Assembly (NCBI GenBank): GCA_963767565.1
Contig: CAVYEG010000012.1
Location: 62,001 to 126,000, forward strand
Direction: 5' to 3'
Source of the DNA: Palsa-504 sp963767565
GTDB taxonomy: Bacteria > Actinomycetota > Actinomycetes > Streptosporangiales > Streptosporangiaceae
DNA length: 64,000 nt
Below are positions 34,028-41,553 of this stretch, piece after piece (the first letter of the stretch is position 1; each line of letters opens with the position of its first letter). The translations under genes and the position numbers were made by a program. The notes under the pieces were generated by a model, which saw only the letters and a list, made by a program, of their open reading frames with translations, did no database searches and was not told where the DNA came from.

Positions 34028-35052
34028 TTCGCTTCCACCGCCTCAGTCACCGCACTGATTTCATTTACATACCATTTGCCGCTTTGAAGTTGCGTGAGCC
34101 ACGCCCTGTAGGCCGCCGCAAGTTTTGTGACGCCCGACGACTCTGCCGCCTCCGGAACCTGCCATATGACCGTGACAGTTATCTGTCTGGTGGGACCGCC
34201 GGGCGGTACTTGCAGGCTCGCGATCGAGCCGAACGTGAGCGCGCCGTCCAGCCCGGCCAGGGTCACGCCCGGCGCCTCGAATTGGCTCAGCGCCGTGCTG
34301 TCTCCGGCGGCGTACGCCTGGAAGAAGCCGGGCAATTCTGCCATCAGCTCGCGTTGCGCGACCGGATCCGAACCGGGGCTGGCCGCCGCAGGCGGCGTGA
34401 TCCGCTGCGGTGCGGCCAGCCAGGCGGGCTCGCCCGGGATCACTACGCCGCCGCCGGAGGCGACGACGGGCACCCCGAGCTCCATGAGCTGTCCGTTCAC
34501 GTTAGCCAGTAGAGTCACCACGGCGTGGGTGGGATCGCTCACCGTGATGCCTGCCACCTGTTCGGACTGCAGGCTCAGCTGCCCGGCTCCGTTCCAGCCC
34601 AAGTCCGGGTTGCCGGCCGCGACGCTGGCCGGCACGAACGCCGCGAGCTGCTGCTCACGCTGGGCCTGCGTGGCCGGGCTGAAGTTCAGGTAGACCTGCC
34701 CGAATGCCATGGCGTACGCCTCGCCCAGTGTCACCGGGAACTGCGCGGCTGTGGCGCCGACGGCCGTCGTGCCGTCGGCCCGGAGCGTCGCGGGCTGGTT
34801 GAAGATGATGGCGGTTACGCCCCGGAACGCGATGATCAGCAGTGTCGCCCACAGCAGCAGCCGCAGCGGCCACAGGCGCCACCGGCCGCCCGCGCCGTTC
34901 CAGGACGGTCCGGCCGGCGGCTCGGCGGGACCGCGCGAATCGATCTCATTTTCGATCCAGCCGAGGCCGGGTGATGCGGAGCCGTTCAGTGCCGCAATCG
35001 CAGAGTAATCGGACAAATGTGATCCGTTACCGGTATTGGGCAGGCGAAACAT
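34024..35052 (-). CDS. TcpC-like conjugal transfer protein
   Basis: 342 residues from ATG 35052, chosen over an upstream start at 35124 because GGAGGTGTG precedes it. Cytoplasmic N-terminus, one membrane segment (about 62-82) and two exported NTF2-like halves (about 100-215 and 235-340). Motifs seen include GEAYAMAFGQVYLNF and WYVNEISAV at the end. This is the architecture of TcpC, the VirB8-like scaffold that recruits the other Tcp proteins. Followed by a coupled small ORF, then the TcpD- and TcpE-like genes. Confidence 0.8.
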   Translation of the reverse strand: MFRLPNTGNGSHLSDYSAIAALNGSASPGLGWIENEIDSRGPAEPPAGPSWNGAGGRWRLWPLRLLLWATLLIIAFRGVTAIIFNQPATLRADGTTAVGATAAQFPVTLGEAYAMAFGQVYLNFSPATQAQREQQLAAFVPASVAAGNPDLGWNGAGQLSLQSEQVAGITVSDPTHAVVTLLANVNGQLMELGVPVVASGGGVVIPGEPAWLAAPQRITPPAAASPGSDPVAQRELMAELPGFFQAYAAGDSTALSQFEAPGVTLAGLDGALTFGSIASLQVPPGGPTRQITVTVIWQVPEAAESSGVTKLAAAYRAWLTQLQSGKWYVNEISAVTEAVEAK

Positions 35053-35224
35053 CACACCTCCGCACGCTTCCGCGCCTGCCGCGAGCAGGAGCGGCCCGTC
35101 CCTTCGCGCCGGTCCGCGGTCCATTGTGAGGCACTACATCCCGGCGAGGGGCCGGTTGGAGACCATCACCAGGACATCCGCGAGGACAAATGACCAGCAC
35201 TCTCTGAAACGGAGCGAATACGCA

Positions 35225-35240
35225 ACGGGTTCAAACCCGT
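35225..35240. promoter_or_regulatory. 16-bp perfect palindrome upstream of the TcpC-like gene
   Basis: ACGGGTT-CA-AACCCGT: two 7-bp arms and a two-base spacer, in the 218-base gap between the 130-residue ORF and the TcpC-like gene. It may be an operator, or a small hairpin in the leader mRNA. Confidence 0.45.
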
Positions 35241-35270
35241 ATGAAATAATTTCAGCCGGACGCACCCAGA

Positions 35271-35663
35271 TCATCCCTCGGGTGCCGCTGACCTGCAGCG
35301 GAGGGCGGCAGCGGCCCGGCATCGTCCCACTTCGGTCCAGCGCGGGATCTCCTCAAGCTGGGCACCAGCGACGATGCAGTAGTGCACGGCGGCCCGGGCT
35401 CTCGCCTCTTCCCTGGTCCGCCGGTAGAAGCCGGCCAGCAAGCCCGCCACCTCGGCCAGCAGGTCACCGCGCTCGCCCGCTATCTCCCGCAATTCCGCTA
35501 CCGCGGCCGCCGTCTCGGCCTCGGTGGGTTCCCGCCACGGCGCGTGCCGCTGTGCCGCCCCGGCCAGGCGGGCCACGGTGAGCTGGTCAGATTCGTACCG
35601 GGCGGGTGGACTTGGCGGTACCACCGCGGACCGCGGCAGCAGCTGGGTTTCGACCGGAGCCAT
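35271..35663 (-). CDS. small helical protein heading the secretion cluster
   Basis: 130 residues, soluble, mostly helical by composition: TEAETAAAVAELREIAGERG, then LLAEVAGLLAGFYRRTREEA and a Cys-containing HYCIVAGAQ with PRWTEVGRCRA near the end. Similar short Leu/Ala/Arg proteins occur near mobile-element genes in actinomycetes, but I cannot assign a function. It is the first gene after the cluster promoter, so it may be regulatory. Confidence 0.5.
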   Translation of the reverse strand: MAPVETQLLPRSAVVPPSPPARYESDQLTVARLAGAAQRHAPWREPTEAETAAAVAELREIAGERGDLLAEVAGLLAGFYRRTREEARARAAVHYCIVAGAQLEEIPRWTEVGRCRAAAALRCRSAAPEG

Positions 35664-35701
35664 CTTCGCACCTTCGTCCGATTAGAATGTTGTACCTAGT
35701 C

Positions 35702-35731
35702 GAGTATCGAACATAGTTACCAAATACTCAA
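35702..35731 (-). promoter_or_regulatory. promoter with inverted repeat for the secretion cluster
   Basis: On the minus strand TTGAGT (35731-35726), 17 bases, then GATACT (35708-35703), a good sigma-70-like pair 40 bases upstream of the 35663 start. The same stretch forms an inverted repeat GAGTAT-N16-ATACTC, so a dimeric regulator could cover both boxes. The AT-rich patch stands out in this GC-rich DNA. Confidence 0.5.
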
Positions 35732-35865
35732 GGGGCACGACAGCTCAACCCCCGGCCCGCTCTTCTCATACGCCAAGTAAGTTTCGGAGGATCAGGTCAA
35801 ACGTCACCGAACGTAGTCGCGGGGGTCATGCCGACAGTGTCGCCGGGCCTGCCTCCCCCGACGCC

Positions 35866-36969
35866 TCAGCTGTGCCGGAACTCCACTACGTCGCCGTCCC
35901 GCATGACGTAGTCCTTGCCCTCGATGCGGGCCTTGCCCGCGGCCCGGGCGGCGGGCAGCGAGCCCGCGGCGATCAGGTCGTCGAAGGAGACCACTTCGGC
36001 CTTGATGAAGCCGCGCTGGAAGTCGGAGTGGATGACGCCGGCCGCCTCGGGCGCGGTGGCGCCGGCCTTGATCTCCCAGGCCCGGGTCTCCTTCGGGCCC
36101 GCGGTCAGGAAGGTCGCCAGGCCCAGGGCCCGGAAGCCGGCCCGGGCCAGCTGAGCCAGCCCGGGCTCGCCCAGGCCGGCCTCGGCCAGCAGTTCCGCGG
36201 CCTCATCCTCAGGCAGTTCGGCCAGGTCGGCTTCGGTCTTGGCGTCCAGGAAGATGGCCTCGGCCGGGCCCGTGCCGACCAACACTGTCAGGGCGGACAT
36301 GCGCTTGCGCAGGTCGTCGTCGGCGAGTTCGGCGACGTCGCAGTTAAACACGTACAGGAACGGCTTGGCGGTCAGGAGCGAGAGCTCGCGCAGCGAGGGC
36401 AGGTCGATGCCCGCGGAGGCGGCACCGGCCCACAGCGTGGTGCCCTGGTCAAGCAGCTGCTGCGCCGCGACCGCGGACTCGGCGGTCCTGGCCCGGCCGG
36501 GATCCTTGGCGAACTTGGTCTCCTTGACCAGCCGGGGCACGGCCTTCTCCAGCGTCTGCAGGTCGGCCAGGATCAGCTCGGTGACGACCGTCTCGATGTC
36601 GCGCTCGGGCGATACATCGCCGTCCACGTGGGTCACGTCCGGGTCGTCGAAGACCCGCACCACCTGGCAGATCGCATCAGTCTCGCGGATGTGGGCCAGA
36701 AACTGGTTGCCGAGCCCCTGACCCTGCGAGGCGCCCCGGACCAGCCCGGCGATATCGGTGAACCGCACGGCGGCAGGCACGATCCGCGCCGAGTCGTACA
36801 GCTTGGCCAGCTCGGCCAGGCGCGGGTCGGGCACGCCCACCACGCCGACGTTCGGGTCGATGGTGGCGAAGGGGTAATTGGACGCCAGGGCCCCGGCTCG
36901 GGTCAGCGCGTTGAACAAAGTTGACTTGCCCACGTTCGGCAGGCCGACGATCCCGATAGACAAACTCAC
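35866..36969 (-). CDS. ychF: redox-regulated ATPase YchF (Obg-like)
   Basis: 367 residues. G1 GLPNVGKST (9-17), FTDIAGLVRGASQGQGLGN as G3 with switch region, a coiled helical insert, and the C-terminal TGS domain (IKAGATAPEAAGVIH, DFQRGFIKAEVV, VMRDGDVVEFRHS). Binds ATP rather than GTP in this family and associates with ribosomes. Normal length and complete motifs. Confidence 0.96.
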   Translation of the reverse strand: MSLSIGIVGLPNVGKSTLFNALTRAGALASNYPFATIDPNVGVVGVPDPRLAELAKLYDSARIVPAAVRFTDIAGLVRGASQGQGLGNQFLAHIRETDAICQVVRVFDDPDVTHVDGDVSPERDIETVVTELILADLQTLEKAVPRLVKETKFAKDPGRARTAESAVAAQQLLDQGTTLWAGAASAGIDLPSLRELSLLTAKPFLYVFNCDVAELADDDLRKRMSALTVLVGTGPAEAIFLDAKTEADLAELPEDEAAELLAEAGLGEPGLAQLARAGFRALGLATFLTAGPKETRAWEIKAGATAPEAAGVIHSDFQRGFIKAEVVSFDDLIAAGSLPAARAAGKARIEGKDYVMRDGDVVEFRHS

Positions 36970-37031
36970 TCGCGCGAGTTTAGTGCCGCCTCAGACCCCG
37001 CCGGAGCGGCCGCACCCCGCAGTCAGGCCGG

Positions 37032-37877
37032 TCAGGTACGCGCTGCGGTAGCCGCCATCGTGGCGTAGCCCATCGTGAAGCTGCCGCCCGCCGCGTCGAC
37101 GACGGCGCCCACGCCGGCCAGCAGGTCCTGCTGCACCGCCGCGGGCAGCTGGCTCCAGCCGCCGAACGTGGGCATCTGGTCCAGCCACTCGTCGCGGGTG
37201 TAGGGCCGCTCCCAGTCGAACCGCCACTGCTCCGGCTCGCCGAACCCGCCCGCCTGCCGCATCCCGTCGGCCGCCCTGGCGCATCCCAAGGAGTACGTGT
37301 CCGGACCGGGCAGCCCGCGCCCGAACATCGGCACGTCCGGCAGTACCCGGCCGAACACCGCGGCAATGCCGTCGTTCACCTCGGGCGGAGGCAGGAACGA
37401 GTTCCAGAACACGGCCAGCCGCCCACCGGGGCGCAGCGCCTGCGCCGCCTTGGCCGCGCCGGCCACCGGATCCACCCAGTGCCAGGCCTGCCCGGCAACC
37501 ACCGCGTGGAAGGCCCGGCCGGCCGGATCCCAGGTCTCGAACATCGACACCTCGACCTCGGTCCCGGACTGCCGGGCCAGCTCGGCCATGCGCGCGTCAG
37601 GATCGACGCCGAGCACCCGGCAGCCGGCCGCCCGGAACAGCCGGGCCACGATGCCGGTCCCGCAGCCGACGTCGAGGACGGCGGGCCCGGGGCTGGCGGC
37701 GGCGATCCGGTCCACCAGGGCCGCGGGGTAGCTGGGCCGAGTCCGGTCGTAGCGGGCGGCATCCAGGCCGAACGACTCCGCCACCTGCCGCTGCTGGTGA
37801 GACTCACGAGGCCGGGGCCGGGGTGCCGATGCTGGCTCGGACGGTACAGTGGGCACGTGCCCACTGTAAGTGGGCAT
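37032..37877 (-). CDS. class I SAM-dependent methyltransferase, divergent from a TetR regulator
   Basis: 281 residues if started at ATG 37877, 274 if at GTG 37856; both codons lie inside palindromes, so the true start is unsure. SAM motif I VLDVGCGTGIVARLF, motif II VLGVDPDARM, and AQALRPGGRLAVFW as post-motif region: a UbiE/COQ5-like small-molecule methyltransferase. Conserved entry QVAESFGLDAARYDRTRPSYP. The divergent TetR gene and the two operators between them suggest that expression is ligand-controlled. Substrate unknown. Confidence 0.82.
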   Translation of the reverse strand: MPTYSGHVPTVPSEPASAPRPRPRESHQQRQVAESFGLDAARYDRTRPSYPAALVDRIAAASPGPAVLDVGCGTGIVARLFRAAGCRVLGVDPDARMAELARQSGTEVEVSMFETWDPAGRAFHAVVAGQAWHWVDPVAGAAKAAQALRPGGRLAVFWNSFLPPPEVNDGIAAVFGRVLPDVPMFGRGLPGPDTYSLGCARAADGMRQAGGFGEPEQWRFDWERPYTRDEWLDQMPTFGGWSQLPAAVQQDLLAGVGAVVDAAGGSFTMGYATMAATAART

Positions 37878-37887
37878 GTGCCCACTT
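37845..37887. promoter_or_regulatory. two tandem palindromic operators between methyltransferase and TetR genes
   Basis: The first is a perfect 24-bp palindrome (37845-37868) with half-site TACAGTGGGCAC. The second (37868-37887) is a 20-bp near-palindrome with half-site AAGTGGGCA. Their centres are 21 bp apart, two helical turns, so two dimers would bind the same face. Both share AGTGGGCA and its complement. A TACAGT -10-like hexamer exists on each strand inside the first site. Confidence 0.75.
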
Positions 37888-37940
37888 GAGGATGGGTTTC
37901 GCGGACGGCGAAGCGGGCCGCCTGGCGAGGGAGGCTGGAC

Positions 37941-38528
37941 GTGCCGACCGGGGTAGCCCTGCGCGACGTACGCGAGCAGCTGTTCGACGCGGCCGAGCGG
38001 GTGCTGCTGCGGGACGGGCCGCACGCGCTGACCAGCCGGGCGGTCACCACCGAGGCCGGGGTGGCCAAGGGCGTATTGCACCGGCACTTCGCCGACTTCG
38101 ACGCCTTCCTGGCCGAACTGATCGAAGACCGCATCGCCCGGCTCGGCCGCCAGGCCGAGGCGCTGCGGGAGTCCGCCGGGACCGGCACCGTGGCGGGCAA
38201 CCTGACCGGCGCGCTGGCCGAGTTGTTCGGGTCGGTGGCCATCCAGATCGTCAGCCTGCTGATCTTCCGGGACGACCTGCGAGCCCGGCTGCGGCGGAGG
38301 CGGCCGACCGGGGTCCCGCTGGCCGCCGAAGCCGCGGCCATGATCGCGTCCTACCTCAGCGCGGAGCGCGATCTGGGCCGCATCGCGCCAGATGCCGACG
38401 TGGACACGCTCGCGCCGACCCTGATCGGGGCCGGGCACCTGCTGTTCGCGGGCCGGGACGGCGGTCCGCCGGACGCGGCAGAGGTCCGCAAGGTCGTGAC
38501 CGCGGTCCTGGCCGGCGCCGGCCCGTAG
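37941..38528 (+). CDS. TetR family transcriptional regulator
   Basis: 195 residues from GTG 37941. N-terminal HTH (about 8-54): VREQLFDAAERVLLRDGP, LTSRAVTTEAGVAKGVLHRHF, then a helical ligand domain. It probably represses itself and the divergent methyltransferase through the tandem palindromes at 37845-37887. Confidence 0.9.
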   Translation: MPTGVALRDVREQLFDAAERVLLRDGPHALTSRAVTTEAGVAKGVLHRHFADFDAFLAELIEDRIARLGRQAEALRESAGTGTVAGNLTGALAELFGSVAIQIVSLLIFRDDLRARLRRRRPTGVPLAAEAAAMIASYLSAERDLGRIAPDADVDTLAPTLIGAGHLLFAGRDGGPPDAAEVRKVVTAVLAGAGP

Positions 38529-38680
38529 GCCGGGGCGGGCGAGGAGGGGGCGCAGGGGCTGATACTACGGACCGTTCGGCCAAAAAAAGGGGGTGAGGGG
38601 CGGAGGTTTCTCGGCGGGCTCGGGCGGCGCCGGGCGTGTCGGCGGGAGGTTTTGCCCACAGGGTGAGATCATCGCTGCAT

Positions 38681-40045
38681 ATGAGCGCAATCTCGCTGCT
38701 GGCCGGACTGCTGCTCGGGATCGTCATCGGGGCAGTGATCGGATACCTGTACGCGCGGGGCCGCCTGGCGGCTGCCGCGGCGGACGCGAGCGGCCGGGCC
38801 CGGGCTGCCGAGCAGCGGGCCCTGATGACCGAGCGGGCGGCCGCCGACCGCGCGGAGCTGGTGGAAGGCCAGCTCGCCGAGCATTTCCAGGCCCTGTCGG
38901 CGGAGGCGCTTGACGCCAGCACGGCCCGGTTCCTCGAGGTCGCGGAGGGGCGGCTGCAGGCGGCCAACGCCCAGGCGTCCGGCGAGCTCGAGACCCGCCG
39001 GGCCGCGGTCGAGCACCTGGTCGGCCCGCTGAAGGAGACCCTGGCTCGGCTCGAGGCTCAGCTCCGGGATTCCGACGCGGCCCGCACGCGCTCGCACGCG
39101 GCGCTGGCCGAGCAGGTCGATTTCGCCCGGCAGGCCTCGGAGCGGCTGCGGGATCAGACGCAGGCGCTGGTCACGGCGCTGCGGCGGCCCGAAGCCCGGG
39201 GCCGCTGGGGTGAGCTGCAGCTGCGCCGGGTGGTCGAGCTGGCCGGGATGAGCGCCCGCTGCGACTTCGACGAGCAGGTCGCGGTGGCCACGGCCGACGG
39301 CGCACAGCGCCCGGACATGGTGGTGCACCTGGCCGGCGGCAAGCACATCGTGGTCGACAGCAAGGTCTCGCTGGCCGCCTACCTGGAGGCCGCAGAGAGC
39401 GACGACGAGGCGGTCCGCGCCGCGCGGATGGACGCGCACGCCCGGCACCTGCGGGACCACGTGGACCGGCTGGCGGCCAAGGCCTACTGGGCCGCGCTCA
39501 GCCCGTCACCCGAGTTCGTCATCCTGTTCATCCCGGGCGAGGCGTTCCTGGCCCCGGCGCTGGAGCGGGACCCGGCGCTGCTGGAGTACGCCATGAGCCG
39601 CCGGGTGCACATCGCCACTCCCACCACGCTGGTCACCATGCTGCGCACGGCGCAGTACGCCTGGCAGCAGGCGGCGCTGGCCGATAACGCGCGGGCGGTG
39701 TTCGACATCGGCCGCGAGCTGTACGACCGCATCGGCAGCCTGGGCCGCAACGTGGACCAGCTGGGCCGCCAGCTTAGTAAGGCCGTGACCAGCTATAACC
39801 AGACGGTCGGCTCGCTGGAGGGCCGGGTCCTGGTCAGCGCCAGGCGGCTGAACGACCTGGGCGTCACCGACGCCGCCCTGGACGCACCCAAGCCGGTGGA
39901 GGAGACCACCCGGGCCCTGTCCGCCCCCGAGCTGGTGGCGGGCGGGAGGCTTGAGCCGGGAGAGTTCGGCGCGGCGGAGATCGAGGCGCCGGGATCGGCG
40001 GCGGAGATCGGCCGGCCGGTGGGCCTGGTGCGTGCGGCTCGATGA
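38681..40045 (+). CDS. rmuC: DNA recombination protein RmuC homologue
   Basis: 454 residues from ATG 38681. N-terminal membrane segment (about 4-24), a long coiled-coil region (about 35-165), then the RmuC nuclease-like core with RGRWGELQLRRVVELAGM, VVHLAGGKHIVVDSKVSL and FIPGEAFL. RmuC proteins limit DNA inversions and resolve replication structures. Followed by a coupled membrane protein (ATGA overlap at 40042). Confidence 0.92.
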   Translation: MSAISLLAGLLLGIVIGAVIGYLYARGRLAAAAADASGRARAAEQRALMTERAAADRAELVEGQLAEHFQALSAEALDASTARFLEVAEGRLQAANAQASGELETRRAAVEHLVGPLKETLARLEAQLRDSDAARTRSHAALAEQVDFARQASERLRDQTQALVTALRRPEARGRWGELQLRRVVELAGMSARCDFDEQVAVATADGAQRPDMVVHLAGGKHIVVDSKVSLAAYLEAAESDDEAVRAARMDAHARHLRDHVDRLAAKAYWAALSPSPEFVILFIPGEAFLAPALERDPALLEYAMSRRVHIATPTTLVTMLRTAQYAWQQAALADNARAVFDIGRELYDRIGSLGRNVDQLGRQLSKAVTSYNQTVGSLEGRVLVSARRLNDLGVTDAALDAPKPVEETTRALSAPELVAGGRLEPGEFGAAEIEAPGSAAEIGRPVGLVRAAR

Positions 40046-40644
40046 CGCAGACCCGGACCACGGCACGGCCGCCGGCGCGGACGCCGGCGGCCCGCAAGCC
40101 ATCCGCTAAGCCGTCCTCGAGCCTGGAACCGCAGGGGCGGATCAAGCTCACCGGGCGAGGCGCGGTCGTGGCGCTGTTCGTGTTCTGCTTCCTGATCCTG
40201 CTCATCGCGGCCTGGACCGGGTGGGACACGCTGGCGGGCGCGGCGTTCGTGTGCGGCTGCGGCCTGGTCACCTGCTACACCAAGAACAGCGGGCTGCGGA
40301 CCGTGGTGGTCTGCCCGCCGCTGTTGTTCCTGGCCGGGGCGGTGTGCGCCCAGGCGCTGACCGCGGCGGGCGGCTTCATGGCGGCCGAGGGAGTGCTGGT
40401 CATGCTGGGCACCGCCGCGCCCTGGCTGTTCACCGGGACGGCGCTGGCCGTGGTGATCGCGGTCGGGCGCGGGTACCGGCCCACGCTGCCCGGGAGGGCC
40501 TCGATCAGGAACCTGATCGAGGCCGGGCGCCGGATCTTCTTAGCGGGGCCGCCTCACCCGTCCCCGGCGGTCAGCTGGCCCTGCATGGTGGCCGTGTCGG
40601 AGCAGATCCATTCCTCGGCGATCAGGCCGTCGGCGATCCGGTAG
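40042..40644 (+). CDS. DUF6542-like membrane protein
   Basis: 200 residues: basic cytoplasmic start (1-37), three to four membrane segments (about 42-63, 65-80, 88-108 and 115-140), then GRGYRPTLPGRA. The last 30 residues are read antisense to the convergent SnoaL-like gene and may not be meaningful. Similar proteins sit between rmuC and ispH in actinomycetes. Function unknown. Confidence 0.65.
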   Translation: MTQTRTTARPPARTPAARKPSAKPSSSLEPQGRIKLTGRGAVVALFVFCFLILLIAAWTGWDTLAGAAFVCGCGLVTCYTKNSGLRTVVVCPPLLFLAGAVCAQALTAAGGFMAAEGVLVMLGTAAPWLFTGTALAVVIAVGRGYRPTLPGRASIRNLIEAGRRIFLAGPPHPSPAVSWPCMVAVSEQIHSSAIRPSAIR

Positions 40645-41012
40645 AACTCGTGGCTGACGTAGGAGATGGCGCGGCCGGTGGCGGGCAGGCCCAGGTAGTC
40701 CCCCAGGTGGGTGCCGCGGATGGTCAGCCGCAGGGCCACCTGGTCGCCCGCGGCGACGACATCGTCGATCTGCGCGTGCAGGTCGGGGAAGGCGCGCCTG
40801 ATGAGGTCGGCCCCCTGCCGCCACACCTCCGGACCGGGCATCGGGGGCAGGCCGGCCAGGTTCATCACGAAGTCCGGGCTGAGGCGGGCGACGCAGGTAT
40901 CGAAGTCGCCCGCGTTGAACGCGTCGAGGGTGCTGCGGATGAGCGCGACGTTGGCGGCGATGCTGGCCTGCTCCGTGCTGATCTGCTCTGTGCTGATGTG
41001 CTTCGGGGTCAT
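40554..41012 (-). CDS. SnoaL-like (NTF2-fold) ester-cyclase family protein
   Basis: 152 residues. NTF2-like fold signature: NVALIRSTLDAFNAGDFD, FPDLHAQIDDVVAAGDQVALRLTI (seen in parts), GLPATGRAISYVSHEFYRIADGLIAEEW. Members cyclise polyketides or act as uncharacterised small-molecule enzymes. Divergent from a MarR gene, which probably controls it. The N-terminus has a duplicated ISTEQ pair from a 15-bp repeat. Confidence 0.82.
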   Translation of the reverse strand: MTPKHISTEQISTEQASIAANVALIRSTLDAFNAGDFDTCVARLSPDFVMNLAGLPPMPGPEVWRQGADLIRRAFPDLHAQIDDVVAAGDQVALRLTIRGTHLGDYLGLPATGRAISYVSHEFYRIADGLIAEEWICSDTATMQGQLTAGDG

Positions 41013-41055
41013 CGTTCCCCTCGGTTCGCCGAGACGGTGTACTTATTTCACTGTG

Positions 41056-41069
41056 TAGTAATGTAACTA
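41056..41069. promoter_or_regulatory. imperfect palindrome between SnoaL-like and MarR genes
   Basis: TAGTAATGTAACTA, with outer TAGT/ACTA arms matching, lies one base upstream of the MarR start in an AT-rich patch. It is of the size bound by MarR dimers and is a candidate autoregulatory operator. Confidence 0.4.
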
Positions 41070-41070
41070 T

Positions 41071-41529
41071 ATGCCCGACGACCGCTGGGAGACCACGCTG
41101 GACCGGGTTCTGCTGCTGACCGTGCTGCTCGGCCAGGACATGGCCAGCAGCCTGGCCCGGATGGGGCTGACCGAGGCCCGCGCGCACCTGGTCTGGGAAC
41201 TGCGGAAGCTCGGCCCCTGCAAGCAGCGGCGGCTGGCATCGGCGTTGCGGGTCACCCCGCGCGCCGTCACCGCGCTGGTCGATGGCCTCGTGGAGACGGG
41301 GTTCGTGACCCGCGAGCCGTGCCCCACGGACCGGCGTGCCAGCCTGGTCACCTTCACCGAGCTGGGCCGCAACACCGCCCAGGCCCTAGCCGACAGTCAT
41401 CGTGAGCTGGCCAGGCAGCTGTTCGGCGGCATGACGGCCGAGGAATTCGACGGCTTCGACGCCGGCCTGATTCAGGTGCTGGACGCCCTGCGGGCCGTGC
41501 TGGCCGCCAAGGCGCACGGCGAGAGCTAG
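41071..41529 (+). CDS. MarR family transcriptional regulator
   Basis: 152 residues. Winged HTH: RRLASALRVTPRAVTALVDGLVETGFV as recognition region and REPCPTDRRASLVTFTELG as the beta wing. Divergent from the SnoaL-like gene, with a short AT-rich gap, so likely its regulator. Confidence 0.9.
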   Translation: MPDDRWETTLDRVLLLTVLLGQDMASSLARMGLTEARAHLVWELRKLGPCKQRRLASALRVTPRAVTALVDGLVETGFVTREPCPTDRRASLVTFTELGRNTAQALADSHRELARQLFGGMTAEEFDGFDAGLIQVLDALRAVLAAKAHGES

Positions 41530-41553
41530 GGGCGTTGCGTTGGGCCGGCCCGC

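Noticed and set aside
35225..35240. GGGTTCAAACCC resembles a tRNA T-arm
   Set aside because: The loop is one base short, and no D-arm, anticodon arm or acceptor stem can be drawn around it; it is better explained as a simple palindrome.
40560..40644. C-terminal 28 residues of the DUF6542-like protein as a conserved tail
   Set aside because: This stretch is antisense to the SnoaL-like coding region and shows no independent support; kept only because the frame has no earlier stop.
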